Below, piece by piece: positions 1-10,125 of a stretch of 64,000 nt of DNA. Origin of the DNA: Lachnospiraceae bacterium (GTDB lineage Bacteria > Bacillota > Clostridia > Lachnospirales > Lachnospiraceae); NCBI GenBank assembly GCA_017518185.1, contig JAFWWB010000078.1:1-64000 (forward strand). Direction: 5' to 3'. The translations under genes were made by a program, and so were the position numbers. Under the pieces are notes generated by a model, which did no database searches, was not told the origin of the DNA, and saw only the letters and a program-made list of their open reading frames with translations. Position 1 is the stretch's first letter. Every line of letters begins with the position of its first letter.

Positions 1-128
1 CGGAAACGGATGCCCTGTCACGTCTTACAGCCGGATTTCCTTACTCCCTCTCGGAGTTAATGGCGGATGCTCAACCCCGCCTTGTTTCCTGACGCCAAAA
101 TTTTTATTCAGTTTTTTTCTATTGGGCT
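1..128. other. Unassigned edge sequence
   Basis: No convincing coding frame is seen. Two weak stem candidates are visible (CTCC/GGAG near 44-57 and GGCGG/CCGCC near 62-83), followed by a T-rich stretch near 101-121. This could be the end of a structured RNA or terminator that begins outside the window, but nothing identifies it. Confidence 0.3.
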
Positions 129-362
129 GTGAATAGTAACGTTCTCCCAGTTAACGCAAAAGTGCGTGTACGCCAAAGATGGCCGCTTCTCATAACTGCG
201 CATACACCAAAGATTATCAGTGATCTAACGACCAGGTCCTTAACTAAATTCAGGGAAGCATACGGAAAAAGAATGGGGGGAGCCTATATCATACATCCAA
301 AGAATCTGAGCATTAAAGATGATGTGATCTGTATCCCCCCATATATGACAATATGCCTGTAA
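129..362 (+). pseudogene. Remnant of a DUF4143-type AAA ATPase (C-terminal end only)
   Basis: The last 40 or so residues of this 77-codon frame (about 250-362), with GGAYIIHP and a final YMTICL, resemble the C-terminal end of the AAA ATPases with a DUF4143 domain that are abundant in Clostridia. Those proteins usually end in a hydrophobic P-x-Y-M-T-x-F/C-L motif and are about 400 residues long. Here nothing resembling the ATPase core precedes it, the first half of the frame does not look like protein, and there is no ribosome site at the ATG. I infer a decayed gene fragment. The family link is from recognition of the terminal motif only. Confidence 0.45.
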
Positions 363-386
363 AGTTACATCGTAAAATGAGCGGGC

Positions 387-1121
387 TTAATCGATGAACT
401 CTCCGTTGAAGTAATACTCTTCGAGGATATCCCCGGTTTTGGCGTCGATCCTGATCCGGCTATCGTCATTTATCCTGAAATAATAGTACAGCTCATCCCT
501 GAATACGTCATACTCCGGATTATAGACTACGTATATTTCCTTACCCTGATCCATATTCAATTCCGATTCATGCTGCACAGCCAGTTCATCAACAACAGGG
601 AACAATTCTTCGGGCTCGGTCATGCCGCTTGTATCAAGAGAACGGATGGCAGGGGTATCACCTGTTTTTTCGATATTCATGCTTCCATCCTGCGTTAACC
701 TGTAAGTCACCTCCGGAACTACTACTCCGTCAAAATACTGATATGCATTAAACATGAGCCTGTTATCATCAGACTGCCTGCACCAGCCTACTACCAGGAT
801 ATCCTCATCCAGTTTTCTATCGGCCTGCTCCAGACAGTCTCTCAGCTCTTTTTCTTCAGAACGTTTAAGATTCCTGTCCTTAAACACGTTATCGGTATAA
901 TAGACGTGCGTTCCCGTCTTTCCTGTTACCAGAGGTGAAAAACTGCCGTTCAATCCGGGCTGCGCAGCCGGCGTCGCAGCTGTTTCGATATGATCTAAGC
1001 GCCCCCTCTCCCGGTTTGTCTGCCCGGGATCATTCAACTGCATTAAAATGATGACCGATATTATTGCCAATACCACCAGTATTCCTGCAATTACTATGAT
1101 AATGATCGTTTTCTTTTTCAT
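387..1121 (-). CDS. Membrane-anchored protein with PepSY-like C-terminus
   Basis: This is a 244-residue protein. Residues 4-26 form one strong hydrophobic segment after MKKK, with no lipobox cysteine, so it is probably a signal anchor with the rest outside the membrane. The C-terminal 90 residues contain the pattern YYYFRINDDSRIRIDAKTGD, which resembles PepSY domains (a strand followed by D-A-x-T-G-x-I). The middle is acidic and not recognised. The start has an AAGGAG about 10 bases upstream. It is divergent from the iorA operon, and the intergenic region holds the iorA promoter. Function is unknown. PepSY proteins are often extracellular inhibitory or structural modules, but that cannot be asserted here. 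Confidence 0.6.
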   Translation of the reverse strand: MKKKTIIIIVIAGILVVLAIISVIILMQLNDPGQTNRERGRLDHIETAATPAAQPGLNGSFSPLVTGKTGTHVYYTDNVFKDRNLKRSEEKELRDCLEQADRKLDEDILVVGWCRQSDDNRLMFNAYQYFDGVVVPEVTYRLTQDGSMNIEKTGDTPAIRSLDTSGMTEPEELFPVVDELAVQHESELNMDQGKEIYVVYNPEYDVFRDELYYYFRINDDSRIRIDAKTGDILEEYYFNGEFID

Positions 1122-1248
1122 ATCACCATTGCTCCTTGCTAAAGAGTATTATATACCTTATACGATCACAGTGCGGGAAAATTATGGGCTTTTCATCATA
1201 TTTGCAAAGGCATATGTCATCAGGAAAGCCACGCAGAAAACCCTGCGA

Positions 1249-1278
1249 TTGACAAAGCTCGAAGCCATACAGTAAAAT
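1249..1278 (+). promoter_or_regulatory. Sigma-A-type promoter of iorA-iorB-paaK
   Basis: TTGACA (1249-1254), an 18-base spacer and TAAAAT (1273-1278) lie about 48 bases upstream of the iorA start at 1327. Confidence 0.6.
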
Positions 1279-1326
1279 ATCATGGTGTTCGTATGCAATA
1301 CTAAGCGGTCCGGAAAGGAAACGTAT

Positions 1327-3195
1327 ATGAAAGAATATGTAATGGGAAACGGGGCGATCGCCCTCGGGGCGCTGAAAGCAGGCGTTAATATTGCCTGCGG
1401 CTATCCCGGCACGCCCTCATCCGAGATCATCGAGACCATCGCCAAATACCCCCATGAAGGGCTCCATCTGGAATGGTCGGTAAATGAAAAGGCAGCTCTG
1501 GAAGTCGCGGCGGCAGCTGCTTACTCGGGAGCAAGGGCACTGGTCACCATGAAGCAGGTGGGACTGAATGTGGCATCAGATCCTCTCATGTCCCTGGCCT
1601 ATGTGGGCGTAGAGGGCGGAATGGTCGTGGTATCGGCTGACGACCCCGGGCCCATTTCTTCGCAGACCGAGCAGGACAGCAGAAGGTTTGCCGAATTTGC
1701 CCGTATCCCCGTCTTTGATCCTTCCTCTCCCGAGGAAGCCTTCGAGATGATACAGGATGCCTTTGAATATTCGGAAAAATATAAAACGCCGGTCATCTTC
1801 AGGCCCACTACCCGTGTGGACCACGGTTATGCTTCCGTAGAAGCTCCGGATACCTATATACCCAAGGAGTTTGACGGCTTCAAAAAGGACGCGGGACGGT
1901 TCGTGATATTCCCGCGTCTTTCCTATAAGAATCACGGCATGATCGAGGAAAGGAATGTTCGTATCGGAGAGGACTTTTCTTCATACCGTTTTAATACCAC
2001 GGAGGGAGCAGCCTCCGAAAAAGCCGTGCTCAGCGGCGGGATAAGCTATATGTACGCAAAGGAGTTCTTAAAGGATCATCCCGAAGTAAAGCATATCCGT
2101 ATCGCCACAGCCTATCCTTTCCCCGAGAGCTTTGTGCTTGAGAAACTGAAGGGCGTAAAAGAGGTAATGTGTCTGGAGGAACTGAGCCCTTATCTGGAAG
2201 AGCAGCTGTTAAAGCTGGCCGGAAAGCACGGGCTGTCCGTCAAGGTATACGGAAAGCTGACGGGGCATGTACCCGCCATGGGCGAGAACAGCGCCGACAG
2301 CGCAAAAGCCATACTTGAAAGATATCTCGGCATACAGGAAGCTGAAAAGGCGGCGCCTGAGGAGATCCCGCCCCTGCCGGCAAGACCTCCGGTATTGTGC
2401 GCGGGCTGTCCCCACAGGGCCTCCTTCTATGCCGTGAAAAAAGCCATGGAAGGGCAGAAAACCTATTACTGCGGGGATATAGGCTGCTATACCCTCGGAA
2501 ATGCGATGCCACTGGATATGGTCGATACCTGCCTCTGCATGGGAGCCGGCGTTACCATGGCCCAGGGCTTCTCACATATCGATAAGGAAGTTTTGCCTAA
2601 CGGCAAATCTTTGAAGCGCCTCAAAGCCGGCGCGGGCTCCCCCGAGCCAAGCTCGGGGGCAGAAAAGGAAGGGAAAGCCTTTGCTTTCATAGGCGATTCC
2701 ACCTTCTTCGCATCGGGACTTACGGGCGTTGTCAATGCAGTGTACAACGAAGCGGACATCACCGTCTGCATCCTTGATAATTCGACGACTGCCATGACGG
2801 GGCACCAGCCCCACCCGGGAACCGGCAGGAATATGATGGGTCATGTAACGCAGAAAGTCAGCATACCGGCGATACTGGAAGCCATAGGACTCACAAAGGT
2901 GGTAACGGTCGATCCGCTGGATCTTGAAAAGGCCGTGGCCGCGGTAAAGGAATGCACCGCTCTGGAAGGTGTAAAGGCGATAATATTCAAGTCGCCCTGT
3001 ATCGCCATTGAAAGATCTTCGAAGAAATGCGTCATTACCGACAGCTGCGTAAACTGTAAAAAGTGCATACGTGAAACGGGCTGCCCGGCATTGTCCTTAA
3101 CGGAAGGCCGGGTGAACATCGATGCTTCCCTGTGTACCGGATGCGGCCTGTGCGCACAGGTATGTCCCGTATCGGCGATCGGAGGTGCATCATGA
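1327..3195 (+). CDS. iorA: Indolepyruvate ferredoxin oxidoreductase, alpha subunit
   Basis: Thiamine-diphosphate and Fe-S enzyme subunit that, with IorB, oxidatively decarboxylates aryl pyruvates (indolepyruvate, phenylpyruvate) to aryl-acetyl-CoA with ferredoxin, or runs in reverse. The 622-residue length fits the family. The N-terminal pyrimidine-binding domain shows GYPGTPSSEI. The central pyrophosphate-binding region has CAGCPHR, GDIGCYTLG and GDSTFFASG. The C-terminus is a 2[4Fe-4S] ferredoxin domain with CVNCKKC and CTGCGLCAQVCP. The start at 1327 is preferred over an upstream ATG at 1282 because AAAGGA lies 7 bases before it. The stop overlaps the iorB start (ATGA), so the two subunits are translationally coupled. 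A paaK gene follows in the same operon. Confidence 0.93.
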   Translation: MKEYVMGNGAIALGALKAGVNIACGYPGTPSSEIIETIAKYPHEGLHLEWSVNEKAALEVAAAAAYSGARALVTMKQVGLNVASDPLMSLAYVGVEGGMVVVSADDPGPISSQTEQDSRRFAEFARIPVFDPSSPEEAFEMIQDAFEYSEKYKTPVIFRPTTRVDHGYASVEAPDTYIPKEFDGFKKDAGRFVIFPRLSYKNHGMIEERNVRIGEDFSSYRFNTTEGAASEKAVLSGGISYMYAKEFLKDHPEVKHIRIATAYPFPESFVLEKLKGVKEVMCLEELSPYLEEQLLKLAGKHGLSVKVYGKLTGHVPAMGENSADSAKAILERYLGIQEAEKAAPEEIPPLPARPPVLCAGCPHRASFYAVKKAMEGQKTYYCGDIGCYTLGNAMPLDMVDTCLCMGAGVTMAQGFSHIDKEVLPNGKSLKRLKAGAGSPEPSSGAEKEGKAFAFIGDSTFFASGLTGVVNAVYNEADITVCILDNSTTAMTGHQPHPGTGRNMMGHVTQKVSIPAILEAIGLTKVVTVDPLDLEKAVAAVKECTALEGVKAIIFKSPCIAIERSSKKCVITDSCVNCKKCIRETGCPALSLTEGRVNIDASLCTGCGLCAQVCPVSAIGGAS

Positions 3196-3779
3196 TGGAT
3201 AAAGATATACTCATCTGCGGAGTGGGCGGCCAGGGTACCGTGCTGGCTTCCAGGATCATCGCGGCTGCCGCAATGGCAGAAGGCCACACCGTTCACTCGG
3301 CAGAGACCATAGGAATGGCCCAGAGAGGCGGCCCCGTAACAAGCCACGTAAGGATCGGAGAAGCGGCGTATTCTCCGCTGATCCCTCTCGGAAAGGCTGA
3401 TCTTATCATAGGCTTTGAACCTTCGGAGGTAGTAAGGAATATCGCCTATCTTTCACAGAAAGGCATAGCCGTAGTTAATACCGCCGCGGTCAAACCCGTG
3501 ACAGCATCGCTCTCCGGTTCGGGCTATGACGGGAGTGAGATGACGGAGTATCTGAATAAGCGCGGAGGCTGTATCTTCGCTGACGGTGTGGCTGAATGTG
3601 AAAAGCTCGGTTCGGTAAAGTTCCTGAACATACTGCTGCTGGGTATAGCGGCAGGGAGCGGACGGCTCGGCATGCAGAAGGAGACCCTTATCGCCGAGAT
3701 AGAAAAGAGAGTACCCGGGAAGTTCCGCGAAGCCAATATAAAGGCTTTTATGAGCGGATATGATATCGGAAAAAAATAA
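3192..3779 (+). CDS. iorB: Indolepyruvate ferredoxin oxidoreductase, beta subunit
   Basis: Gamma-type subunit (195 residues) of the 2-oxoacid:ferredoxin oxidoreductase superfamily, partner of IorA. The N-terminal motif ICGVGGQGT and the later QRGGPVTSHVRIG are characteristic. The start overlaps the iorA stop. GGAGG at 3181 serves either of two adjacent ATG codons (3192 or 3195), which differ by one residue. The next gene, paaK, starts 19 bases after the stop. Confidence 0.92.
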   Translation: MMDKDILICGVGGQGTVLASRIIAAAAMAEGHTVHSAETIGMAQRGGPVTSHVRIGEAAYSPLIPLGKADLIIGFEPSEVVRNIAYLSQKGIAVVNTAAVKPVTASLSGSGYDGSEMTEYLNKRGGCIFADGVAECEKLGSVKFLNILLLGIAAGSGRLGMQKETLIAEIEKRVPGKFREANIKAFMSGYDIGKK

Positions 3780-3798
3780 AAGAAGAGGAGCCGGAAAA

Positions 3799-5040
3799 AT
3801 GAGATTGAATGAAACCCAGTTAAAGCAGGTTGATGCGCAGATCAAACGTCTGCTTGCCACCGACAGTTATTACGGAAAGATATACCGTGAAGCGGGTATC
3901 TCCGGAGTAAGCTCACAGGAGGATTTTGAAAAGATACCTTTTTCAAGCAAGGGTGATCTGAGAAATGCCTATCCTCTGGGGATACAGGCAGTTCCCGACG
4001 AGGAGGTGGTGCGTATCCATTCATCCTCGGGTACGACGGGCAAGCCTGTCATAATACCTTATACCGCAAAGGATGTGGATGACTGGGCTGTCATGTTTGC
4101 AAGGTGTTATGAGATGGCCGGCATCACAAATAAGGACCGCCTTCAGATCACCCCGGGATACGGACTCTGGACGGCAGGCATAGGTTTCCAGGCCGGCTGC
4201 GAAAAACTTGGTGCAATGGCTATCCCCATGGGTCCGGGCAATACCGAGAAACAGCTTCAGATGATGGTGGATCTGAAGGCCACCGTTATATGTGCAACTT
4301 CTTCCTATGCGCTCCTGCTTGCGGAGGAGATAGAACGCCGCGGTATGAAGAAAGACATCTGCTTAAAGAAAGGCGTCATCGGTTCCGAGCGCTGGAGCGA
4401 CAAAAAAAGAGAATATATCCATGACAAGCTTGGTATTGAGCTTTACGATATTTACGGCCTTACCGAGATCTACGGCCCCGGCATCGGCATCAACTGCGAT
4501 AAGCAGAGCGGCATGCATTACTGGGATGATTATCTCTACATAGAGATCATCGATCCCGTAACGGGAGAGAACGTTGAGGACGGGGAAGAAGGTGAGATCG
4601 TTATAACCACTCTCGTAAAGGAAGGCGCTCCGCTGATCCGTTTCCGTACGCACGACCTGTCCCGCATCATACCCGGAGAATGCCCCTGCGGATCCAAGTA
4701 TCCCAGACTGGACATCATCCGCGGAAGAAGCGACGATATGTTCAAGGTTCACGGCGTAAACATGTTCCCCAGCCAGGTTGAAGAGCTGCTGGGCCAGATC
4801 GACGGCGTATCAAGTGAGTACAATATCAACATCGCACATGATGATGAGATAAACAAGGACGTGATCCTGATCACTGCCGAAGCCGAAGGACGCGTTAACT
4901 TTGAGAAGACAGGCATACTGATAAGGGAAGCCTTTAAGTCAAAGATGAACGTGACTCCCAGGGTCACGGTGGTTCCCGTGGGAACACTGCCCCGTTCCGA
5001 AAAGAAGACCCAGCGCGTCTTCGACCACAGAGAGGAATAA
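3799..5040 (+). CDS. paaK: Phenylacetate-CoA ligase
   Basis: ATP-dependent, AMP-forming ligase that converts phenylacetate (or another arylacetate) to its CoA thioester. The 413-residue length is normal. The adenylate-forming signature SSSGTTGKPV lies at about residues 75-84, YDIYGLTEIYGPG is the A5-like motif, and the C-terminal small domain has GRSDDMFKVHGVN. The start at 3799 has GAGGAG 8 bases upstream; an in-frame upstream ATG at 3760 lies inside iorB and is rejected. With iorAB, the product could be carboxylated reductively to an aryl pyruvate, as known for anaerobes that make aromatic amino acids from arylacetates, or the set could excrete arylacetates. The direction is not decided by the sequence. 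Confidence 0.9.
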   Translation: MRLNETQLKQVDAQIKRLLATDSYYGKIYREAGISGVSSQEDFEKIPFSSKGDLRNAYPLGIQAVPDEEVVRIHSSSGTTGKPVIIPYTAKDVDDWAVMFARCYEMAGITNKDRLQITPGYGLWTAGIGFQAGCEKLGAMAIPMGPGNTEKQLQMMVDLKATVICATSSYALLLAEEIERRGMKKDICLKKGVIGSERWSDKKREYIHDKLGIELYDIYGLTEIYGPGIGINCDKQSGMHYWDDYLYIEIIDPVTGENVEDGEEGEIVITTLVKEGAPLIRFRTHDLSRIIPGECPCGSKYPRLDIIRGRSDDMFKVHGVNMFPSQVEELLGQIDGVSSEYNINIAHDDEINKDVILITAEAEGRVNFEKTGILIREAFKSKMNVTPRVTVVPVGTLPRSEKKTQRVFDHREE

Positions 5041-5087
5041 AGAAAATAGCCACACAGATTATTGCATAGGAAGCCAGCTTAAATCAT

Positions 5088-7532
5088 ATGTCTAACTTTG
5101 CTTTCCTTAACAATGATAAATATCTAAACTATCCTGCATGCCGGGCACTGTACGAAAACGTATCCCTGGCTGAGGGCTGCTATTTTTCCGACCACGAGAA
5201 GTGCGCACTGAAGGTACGTTTCGTGCTTGAGCAGTTCTGCGTATTCGTTTCGGAAATGAAGCGGGCAAACTATCCCGAAAATATCTTCATGCTGGGAAGC
5301 TACTGGAACCGCAGCAACGAATTTGAATTCATAAGGGTATTCGGCAAACGCAACGCCGATCTCATCAAAAGCGCAAACCGCATTTCCTGTTCTTTCCTTC
5401 ACGATACCATGCCTTCCCGGGAAGACTGCTATCCCGATATGCTCAGAAGTGTATATATCCTTCTGCTGTGGCTTTATAAGGAACTGGGATTCCGTACAAA
5501 GCTTTCCGAAAAAGACTACGACACAAAAAATATCCCCGAAAATCTAATAAGCGAAAGCGCAGGCAGTGATATCGTCCACTCTTCGGAAGCTCTGCTGCAG
5601 AAGCTGGGAAGCTATTTCCCGGGATGCAACACAGACAAACTCTGTACGGTTGAGGAAGAAGGCGGCCGTTTTATAGTCCGCGACCTTGAGGGAAACAAGC
5701 TGGACGAACTCATCACTCCCGAAAAGCTAGAATACTCTGAAGCTGATGCCGAAAAACTGCGCTCGGAGCTTGCAAAAGCAAAAAAAGCCTATGAGAGAAA
5801 AGCGGCGGAATTCCTGGAAGTCCAGCTTGAGCGTGACAACAGGATCGCTGAACTGGAAAACGAACTTAAGGATTCGTCAAAAAAGGGAAAGCTTAAGGAA
5901 GAAGAACTGAGCAAAGAGCTTTATGCGCTCAAAAATGAAAAAGAATCAGCACTTGAGGATTACGGCAGGCAGCTCTCGGAGCTTGGAAGGCAGTATGATG
6001 AGCTGAATGAGCGCTATGAACAGCTGCTCCCCGTGAAGGAACAGCAGGCAGAGCTTCAAAAGAGAGTGAAAGAACTGCTGAATGAGCGTCAGGAACTTGA
6101 ACTGAAATTCCTGGAAAAGCAGGACAGACTTCAGGGAGAGATAGCTGAAAGCAGGAAACGTCTGAAGAAAGCAAATGAAAGCATTTCGGATCTGAATGCT
6201 GCGTCCGAAGAGAGAAGCCGTCTTATCAACAGCCTGGAAAAGGAACTGTCGGATAAAGAGACGCTGCTAAAGGCCGCAGTCGACGGAGCACAGGCAGAAT
6301 ATAAGCGTTATCACCGAGAGAGCAGTGAGGCCATAAAAGAGTATCAGGATAAGCTGAGCACTCTGGAGCAGCTTGTCACAAAGCTGATGGATGAGAATCT
6401 GTCCTTTAAGGAAAAACTCTCACAGCTGGATAACTCCGGACATGTACAGGATTATCTGATGGTGATAAATGAGGGAATCGAAGGCATGTCCGGTAAGAAC
6501 GCCCTCTACAGCCAGTCGCCGCAGGAAAGACAGCTGAGGGATTATCTCCGGCAGGTAAAGGAGCATTACGAGAGCAGGATCGCTGCCCTTGAAGAAGAGC
6601 TCCGCAGAAAAGAAGAGGAACGGCAGAGGGAAAAACAGCATTACGAAGAGATACTACACTCGCTTCACAGGGAACGTTACAATGATATAAGGCCCACGGC
6701 TGCTTCACGACGGAAGAAGCACCATGTCCTGCTGCCTGTTGCCGCGGCGGTCCTGGCATTCCTTTCCGGCGTCACTGCTTTTTTTATTCTGTATGTATTG
6801 AGCGGCAGCGGTAAAGAGACGCAGGATAACGAAAAAGAGAAAACTGCTGTTGCAGAGATCTCTGACGTTACGGAAATAACAGATACGGATGGCGGTGAAG
6901 CCGCCGCAGAGGAGAGTGGGACGGCTGAAGGCCTTTCAACTGCTGAAATTCTTGAAAACATGGCACAGGAGGTGGAAGACAGCCGGCCTCTCGTCACATA
7001 CCGCGATATCCCCGGGATCAGTCCGGCTCTTCTGAAAGAGATCGATGAGCTGAACGTGGATAAAGTAATATATTTATCAGAAATGGGCGAACGCTACCAT
7101 ACCGCAAGCGGAGCGGTCTTTTACGGGGAAAGAATGGTACCGTCTATATCAGCGTACAGGTCAAACGGAAGCTTTTATCCGCCCGGGATCTCTTCAAAGC
7201 GTATATGCCGTCCGGACGGATGCGAAAAGATACTGTTTTCATATCAGGTATTTTGGGATGAAATGATCGTAGTGGCCGCTGACGTTTCGGATGTCTGCGG
7301 ATGTTCGACGCGCGCTGAGATAGATGCGGTGCTGGGAAATAACCTCCGGCACGAGATGGAAAAAATCGGAGCGACAGATTTCTCAAGCTGCGATAACCCT
7401 GTTGTAGTCCTTTATGGTTTTTACGACAGGGAGCGGGAGACTTTTTTTGACAAATGCACTGCAGTGGTTATCTGCTATGACGCAGACGGAAACGTCTGCG
7501 ACAATGCTTATATCGCCTTTTATACAGAATGA
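5088..7532 (+). CDS. DUF4145-like / coiled-coil / single-pass membrane protein
   Basis: An 814-residue protein with clear modular layout. Residues 1-150 begin SNFAFLNNDKYLNYP and resemble the DUF4145-type N-terminal domain (HEPN-related helical fold) found on many restriction and helicase proteins. About residues 218-545 are highly charged, heptad-rich coiled coil. One transmembrane helix follows at about 547-569 (VLLPVAAAVLAFLSGV). The last 240 residues have an acidic linker and a globular end with several cysteines (around DVCGCST) that would be outside the cell if the N-terminus is cytoplasmic. The gene stands alone after paaK with a weak ribosome site. Function is not recognised. The DUF4145 resemblance is judged from the motif, not from a search. 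Confidence 0.6.
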   Translation: MSNFAFLNNDKYLNYPACRALYENVSLAEGCYFSDHEKCALKVRFVLEQFCVFVSEMKRANYPENIFMLGSYWNRSNEFEFIRVFGKRNADLIKSANRISCSFLHDTMPSREDCYPDMLRSVYILLLWLYKELGFRTKLSEKDYDTKNIPENLISESAGSDIVHSSEALLQKLGSYFPGCNTDKLCTVEEEGGRFIVRDLEGNKLDELITPEKLEYSEADAEKLRSELAKAKKAYERKAAEFLEVQLERDNRIAELENELKDSSKKGKLKEEELSKELYALKNEKESALEDYGRQLSELGRQYDELNERYEQLLPVKEQQAELQKRVKELLNERQELELKFLEKQDRLQGEIAESRKRLKKANESISDLNAASEERSRLINSLEKELSDKETLLKAAVDGAQAEYKRYHRESSEAIKEYQDKLSTLEQLVTKLMDENLSFKEKLSQLDNSGHVQDYLMVINEGIEGMSGKNALYSQSPQERQLRDYLRQVKEHYESRIAALEEELRRKEEERQREKQHYEEILHSLHRERYNDIRPTAASRRKKHHVLLPVAAAVLAFLSGVTAFFILYVLSGSGKETQDNEKEKTAVAEISDVTEITDTDGGEAAAEESGTAEGLSTAEILENMAQEVEDSRPLVTYRDIPGISPALLKEIDELNVDKVIYLSEMGERYHTASGAVFYGERMVPSISAYRSNGSFYPPGISSKRICRPDGCEKILFSYQVFWDEMIVVAADVSDVCGCSTRAEIDAVLGNNLRHEMEKIGATDFSSCDNPVVVLYGFYDRERETFFDKCTAVVICYDADGNVCDNAYIAFYTE

Positions 7533-7608
7533 TCATCCGGTAGTTCAATGGATGAAATATCCTCATGTTTTTCAACATTAAACGTTGTACGGAGACCGAT
7601 CCGGACCG

Positions 7609-7637
7609 TTGACTAAATGGCCTGATCGGAGTATCTT
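7609..7637 (+). promoter_or_regulatory. Promoter of xfp
   Basis: TTGACT (7609-7614), 17-base spacer, TATCTT (7632-7637), giving a leader of about 75 bases before the xfp ATG at 7721. The leader contains AGAAAGGA upstream of the start. Confidence 0.5.
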
Positions 7638-7720
7638 TAGACCAGACGTGTCATCTGTACAGTACGTTCCCGGCCTAAGCCATCCGGGACGCCATCATTC
7701 ACAAGAAAGGATACGGGATT

Positions 7721-10102
7721 ATGGAAAACACCATTGTTGAAAAAGGACCTGTTACCGAAGAACTGCTTGAGAACATGAACCGTTTCTGGCGTGCTGCCAA
7801 CTATCTTTCCGCAGGCCAGCTCTACCTTCTGGAAAATCCCCTTCTGAAAAAGCCCCTTACCGAGAGCATGATCAAGAAAAAGATCGTGGGACACTGGGGG
7901 ACAGTTCCCGGACAGAACTTTATCTTTGTACACTGTAACCGCGCCATCAAGCGCTATGATCTGGATATGATCCTGCTCTCCGGCCCGGGGCACGGCGGAA
8001 ACTTCTTTATCGCCAATGATTACCTTGACGGCTCCTACAGCGAGATCTATCCGAATATATCCAGGGATGAGGAGGGCATGCAGAAGCTCTTCAAACAGTT
8101 CTCCTTCCCCGGCGGCGTGCCCAGCCACTGCGCTCCCGAAACCCCCGGCTCCATCCACGAAGGCGGCGAGCTGGGTTATTCCATCGCACACGGCTGCGGC
8201 GCCATCTTTGACAATCCGGAGCTCATCGCCACGGTCGTGGTGGGTGACGGCGAGGCCGAGACAGGCCCTCTTGCCACCTCCTGGCAGTGCAACAAATTCA
8301 TCAACCCGGTGGGCGACGGCGCTGTCCTGCCCATCCTGCACTTAAACGGCTACAAGATCGCCAATCCCACCATCTTCGGCCGTCTCTCCAAAGCGGAGCT
8401 GACGGATTTCTTCCACGGCAACGGCTGGGAGCCTTACTTCGTGGAAGGCGAGGAGCCCATGGATATGCACAGGCAGATGGCCGCGGCCATGGATACGGTG
8501 ATAGAGCGCATCAAGGAGATACAGAAGCATGCGCGCGAGACCGGCGACGCTACACGTCCCGTATGGCCCATGATCGTACTTCGTACGCCCAAGGGCTGGA
8601 CCGGTCCCAAGGTTGTGGACGGCAACCGCATCGAGGGTAACTTCCTGGCTCACCAGGTGCCCGTGATGATGGACAAGCCCGAGCATCTGCAGATCCTTTC
8701 CGACTGGCTGCACAGCTACAAGCCGGAAGAGCTCTTTGATGAGAACGGACGCCTCCTTCCCGAGATCGAGGCTCTTGCCCCTGTGGGCGACGCCAGACTG
8801 GGCGCCAACCCGCATGCCAACGGCGGCAAACTCCTTCGCGACCTCAGGCTTCCCGACTTCAGGGATTACGCCTTTGATACCGGTGCCCACGGTTCAAAAG
8901 AGAGCCAGGACACCTCAAATCTTTCCGATTACATCCGCGATGTCTTCAAGCTCAACGCGGAAGCAAAGAATTTCCGTATCTTCTCGCCGGATGAGAACAA
9001 TTCCAACCGCTTCTCTTCCGTCTTTGAAGTGGAGAACCGTGACTGGAATGCACAGCAGAGCGACATGGACGACCATCTGTCCCGCTTCGGCCGCGTAATG
9101 GATTCCATGCTCTCCGAGCATATGTGCGAAGGCTGGCTGGAAGGCTATCTTCTGACCGGACGCCACGGCTTCTTTAATACCTACGAGGCTTTCTCCCGCA
9201 TCATCGATTCCATGGGCGCCCAGCACGCCAAGTGGCTGAAGGTCTGCAACCAGCTGCCCTGGAGGGAGGAGATCGCATCGCTGAACCTCCTCATGTGCTC
9301 CACAGTATGGCAGCAGGACCACAACGGCTTTACCCATCAGGATCCCGGCTTCATGGATCACATCGCCAACAAGAAGGCCGACGTGGTGCGTATCTATCTG
9401 CCGGCCGACACCAACTGCCTGCTCTCCACCATGGATCACTGCCTGCGGAGCCGCAACTACGTAAACGTGATCATCGCTTCCAAGCATCCCCGTCCGCAGT
9501 GGCTGTCCATGTCCGAAGCTGTCAAGCACTGCACCCAGGGTATAAGCATCTGGGACTGGGCTTCCAACGATCAGGGAAAGGAGCCGGATATCGTATTCGC
9601 CAGCGCCGGTGAAACTCCCACCCTGGAGGCTCTGGCAGCGGTCTCCATCCTCAGGAAGGAGCTTCCGGATATCAGGATACGTTTCATCAACGTGATCGAC
9701 CTCTTCAAGCTGGTGCCCAAGACCGAGCACCCGCACGGTCTGTCCGATTCGGAATATGACATGCTCTTCACCACCAACAAACCTGTCATCTTCAACTTCC
9801 ACGGATATGCTACCCTGGTCCACGAGATGACCTACCGCCGTCATAACAACCGTCTGATGCACGTGCGCGGCTACAAAGAGGAAGGCACCATCACCACTGC
9901 CTTTGACGTGCGCGTCCAGAACGATATCGACCGTTTCCACCTGGTACAGGATGCGCTGAAGTTCCTGCCCCAGCTCGGAAACCGCGGTGCTTATCTCTAC
10001 CAGAAGATGAGCGACAAGCTGGTGGAACACAAGCAGTACATAAGCGATCACGGCGTGGATCTGCCTGAGATCGTAAACTGGAAGTGGGAAGACCTGCATT
10101 GA
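7721..10102 (+). CDS. xfp: Xylulose-5-phosphate/fructose-6-phosphate phosphoketolase
   Basis: Thiamine-diphosphate enzyme that splits xylulose-5-P (and often fructose-6-P) with phosphate into acetyl-phosphate plus glyceraldehyde-3-P or erythrose-4-P, the key step of the phosphoketolase shunt. The 793-residue length matches the family. Visible motifs are [11 protein letters not shown] near the N-terminus, the ThDP/Mg motif [15 protein letters not shown] (about residues 175-190), and the C-terminal [12 protein letters not shown]. Codon use is unusually GC-rich and biased compared with neighbours (ATC, CTC, GGC, AAC), as expected for a highly expressed gene. It is monocistronic, with its own promoter and a strong terminator. 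In a xylan-degrading anaerobe this fits pentose catabolism; a GH10 xylanase lies in this window. Confidence 0.95.
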   Translation: MENTIVEKGPVTEELLENMNRFWRAANYLSAGQLYLLENPLLKKPLTESMIKKKIVGHWGTVPGQNFIFVHCNRAIKRYDLDMILLSGPGHGGNFFIANDYLDGSYSEIYPNISRDEEGMQKLFKQFSFPGGVPSHCAPETPGSIHEGGELGYSIAHGCGAIFDNPELIATVVVGDGEAETGPLATSWQCNKFINPVGDGAVLPILHLNGYKIANPTIFGRLSKAELTDFFHGNGWEPYFVEGEEPMDMHRQMAAAMDTVIERIKEIQKHARETGDATRPVWPMIVLRTPKGWTGPKVVDGNRIEGNFLAHQVPVMMDKPEHLQILSDWLHSYKPEELFDENGRLLPEIEALAPVGDARLGANPHANGGKLLRDLRLPDFRDYAFDTGAHGSKESQDTSNLSDYIRDVFKLNAEAKNFRIFSPDENNSNRFSSVFEVENRDWNAQQSDMDDHLSRFGRVMDSMLSEHMCEGWLEGYLLTGRHGFFNTYEAFSRIIDSMGAQHAKWLKVCNQLPWREEIASLNLLMCSTVWQQDHNGFTHQDPGFMDHIANKKADVVRIYLPADTNCLLSTMDHCLRSRNYVNVIIASKHPRPQWLSMSEAVKHCTQGISIWDWASNDQGKEPDIVFASAGETPTLEALAAVSILRKELPDIRIRFINVIDLFKLVPKTEHPHGLSDSEYDMLFTTNKPVIFNFHGYATLVHEMTYRRHNNRLMHVRGYKEEGTITTAFDVRVQNDIDRFHLVQDALKFLPQLGNRGAYLYQKMSDKLVEHKQYISDHGVDLPEIVNWKWEDLH

Positions 10103-10125
10103 TCACCTTTTCTGTTTAAGACCAA

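Noticed and set aside
7637-8341. Long minus-strand frames inside xfp (also 8342-8890 and 8915-10099)
   Set aside because: They are antisense shadows created by the strong GC3 codon bias of xfp; no ribosome sites and no protein-like motifs.
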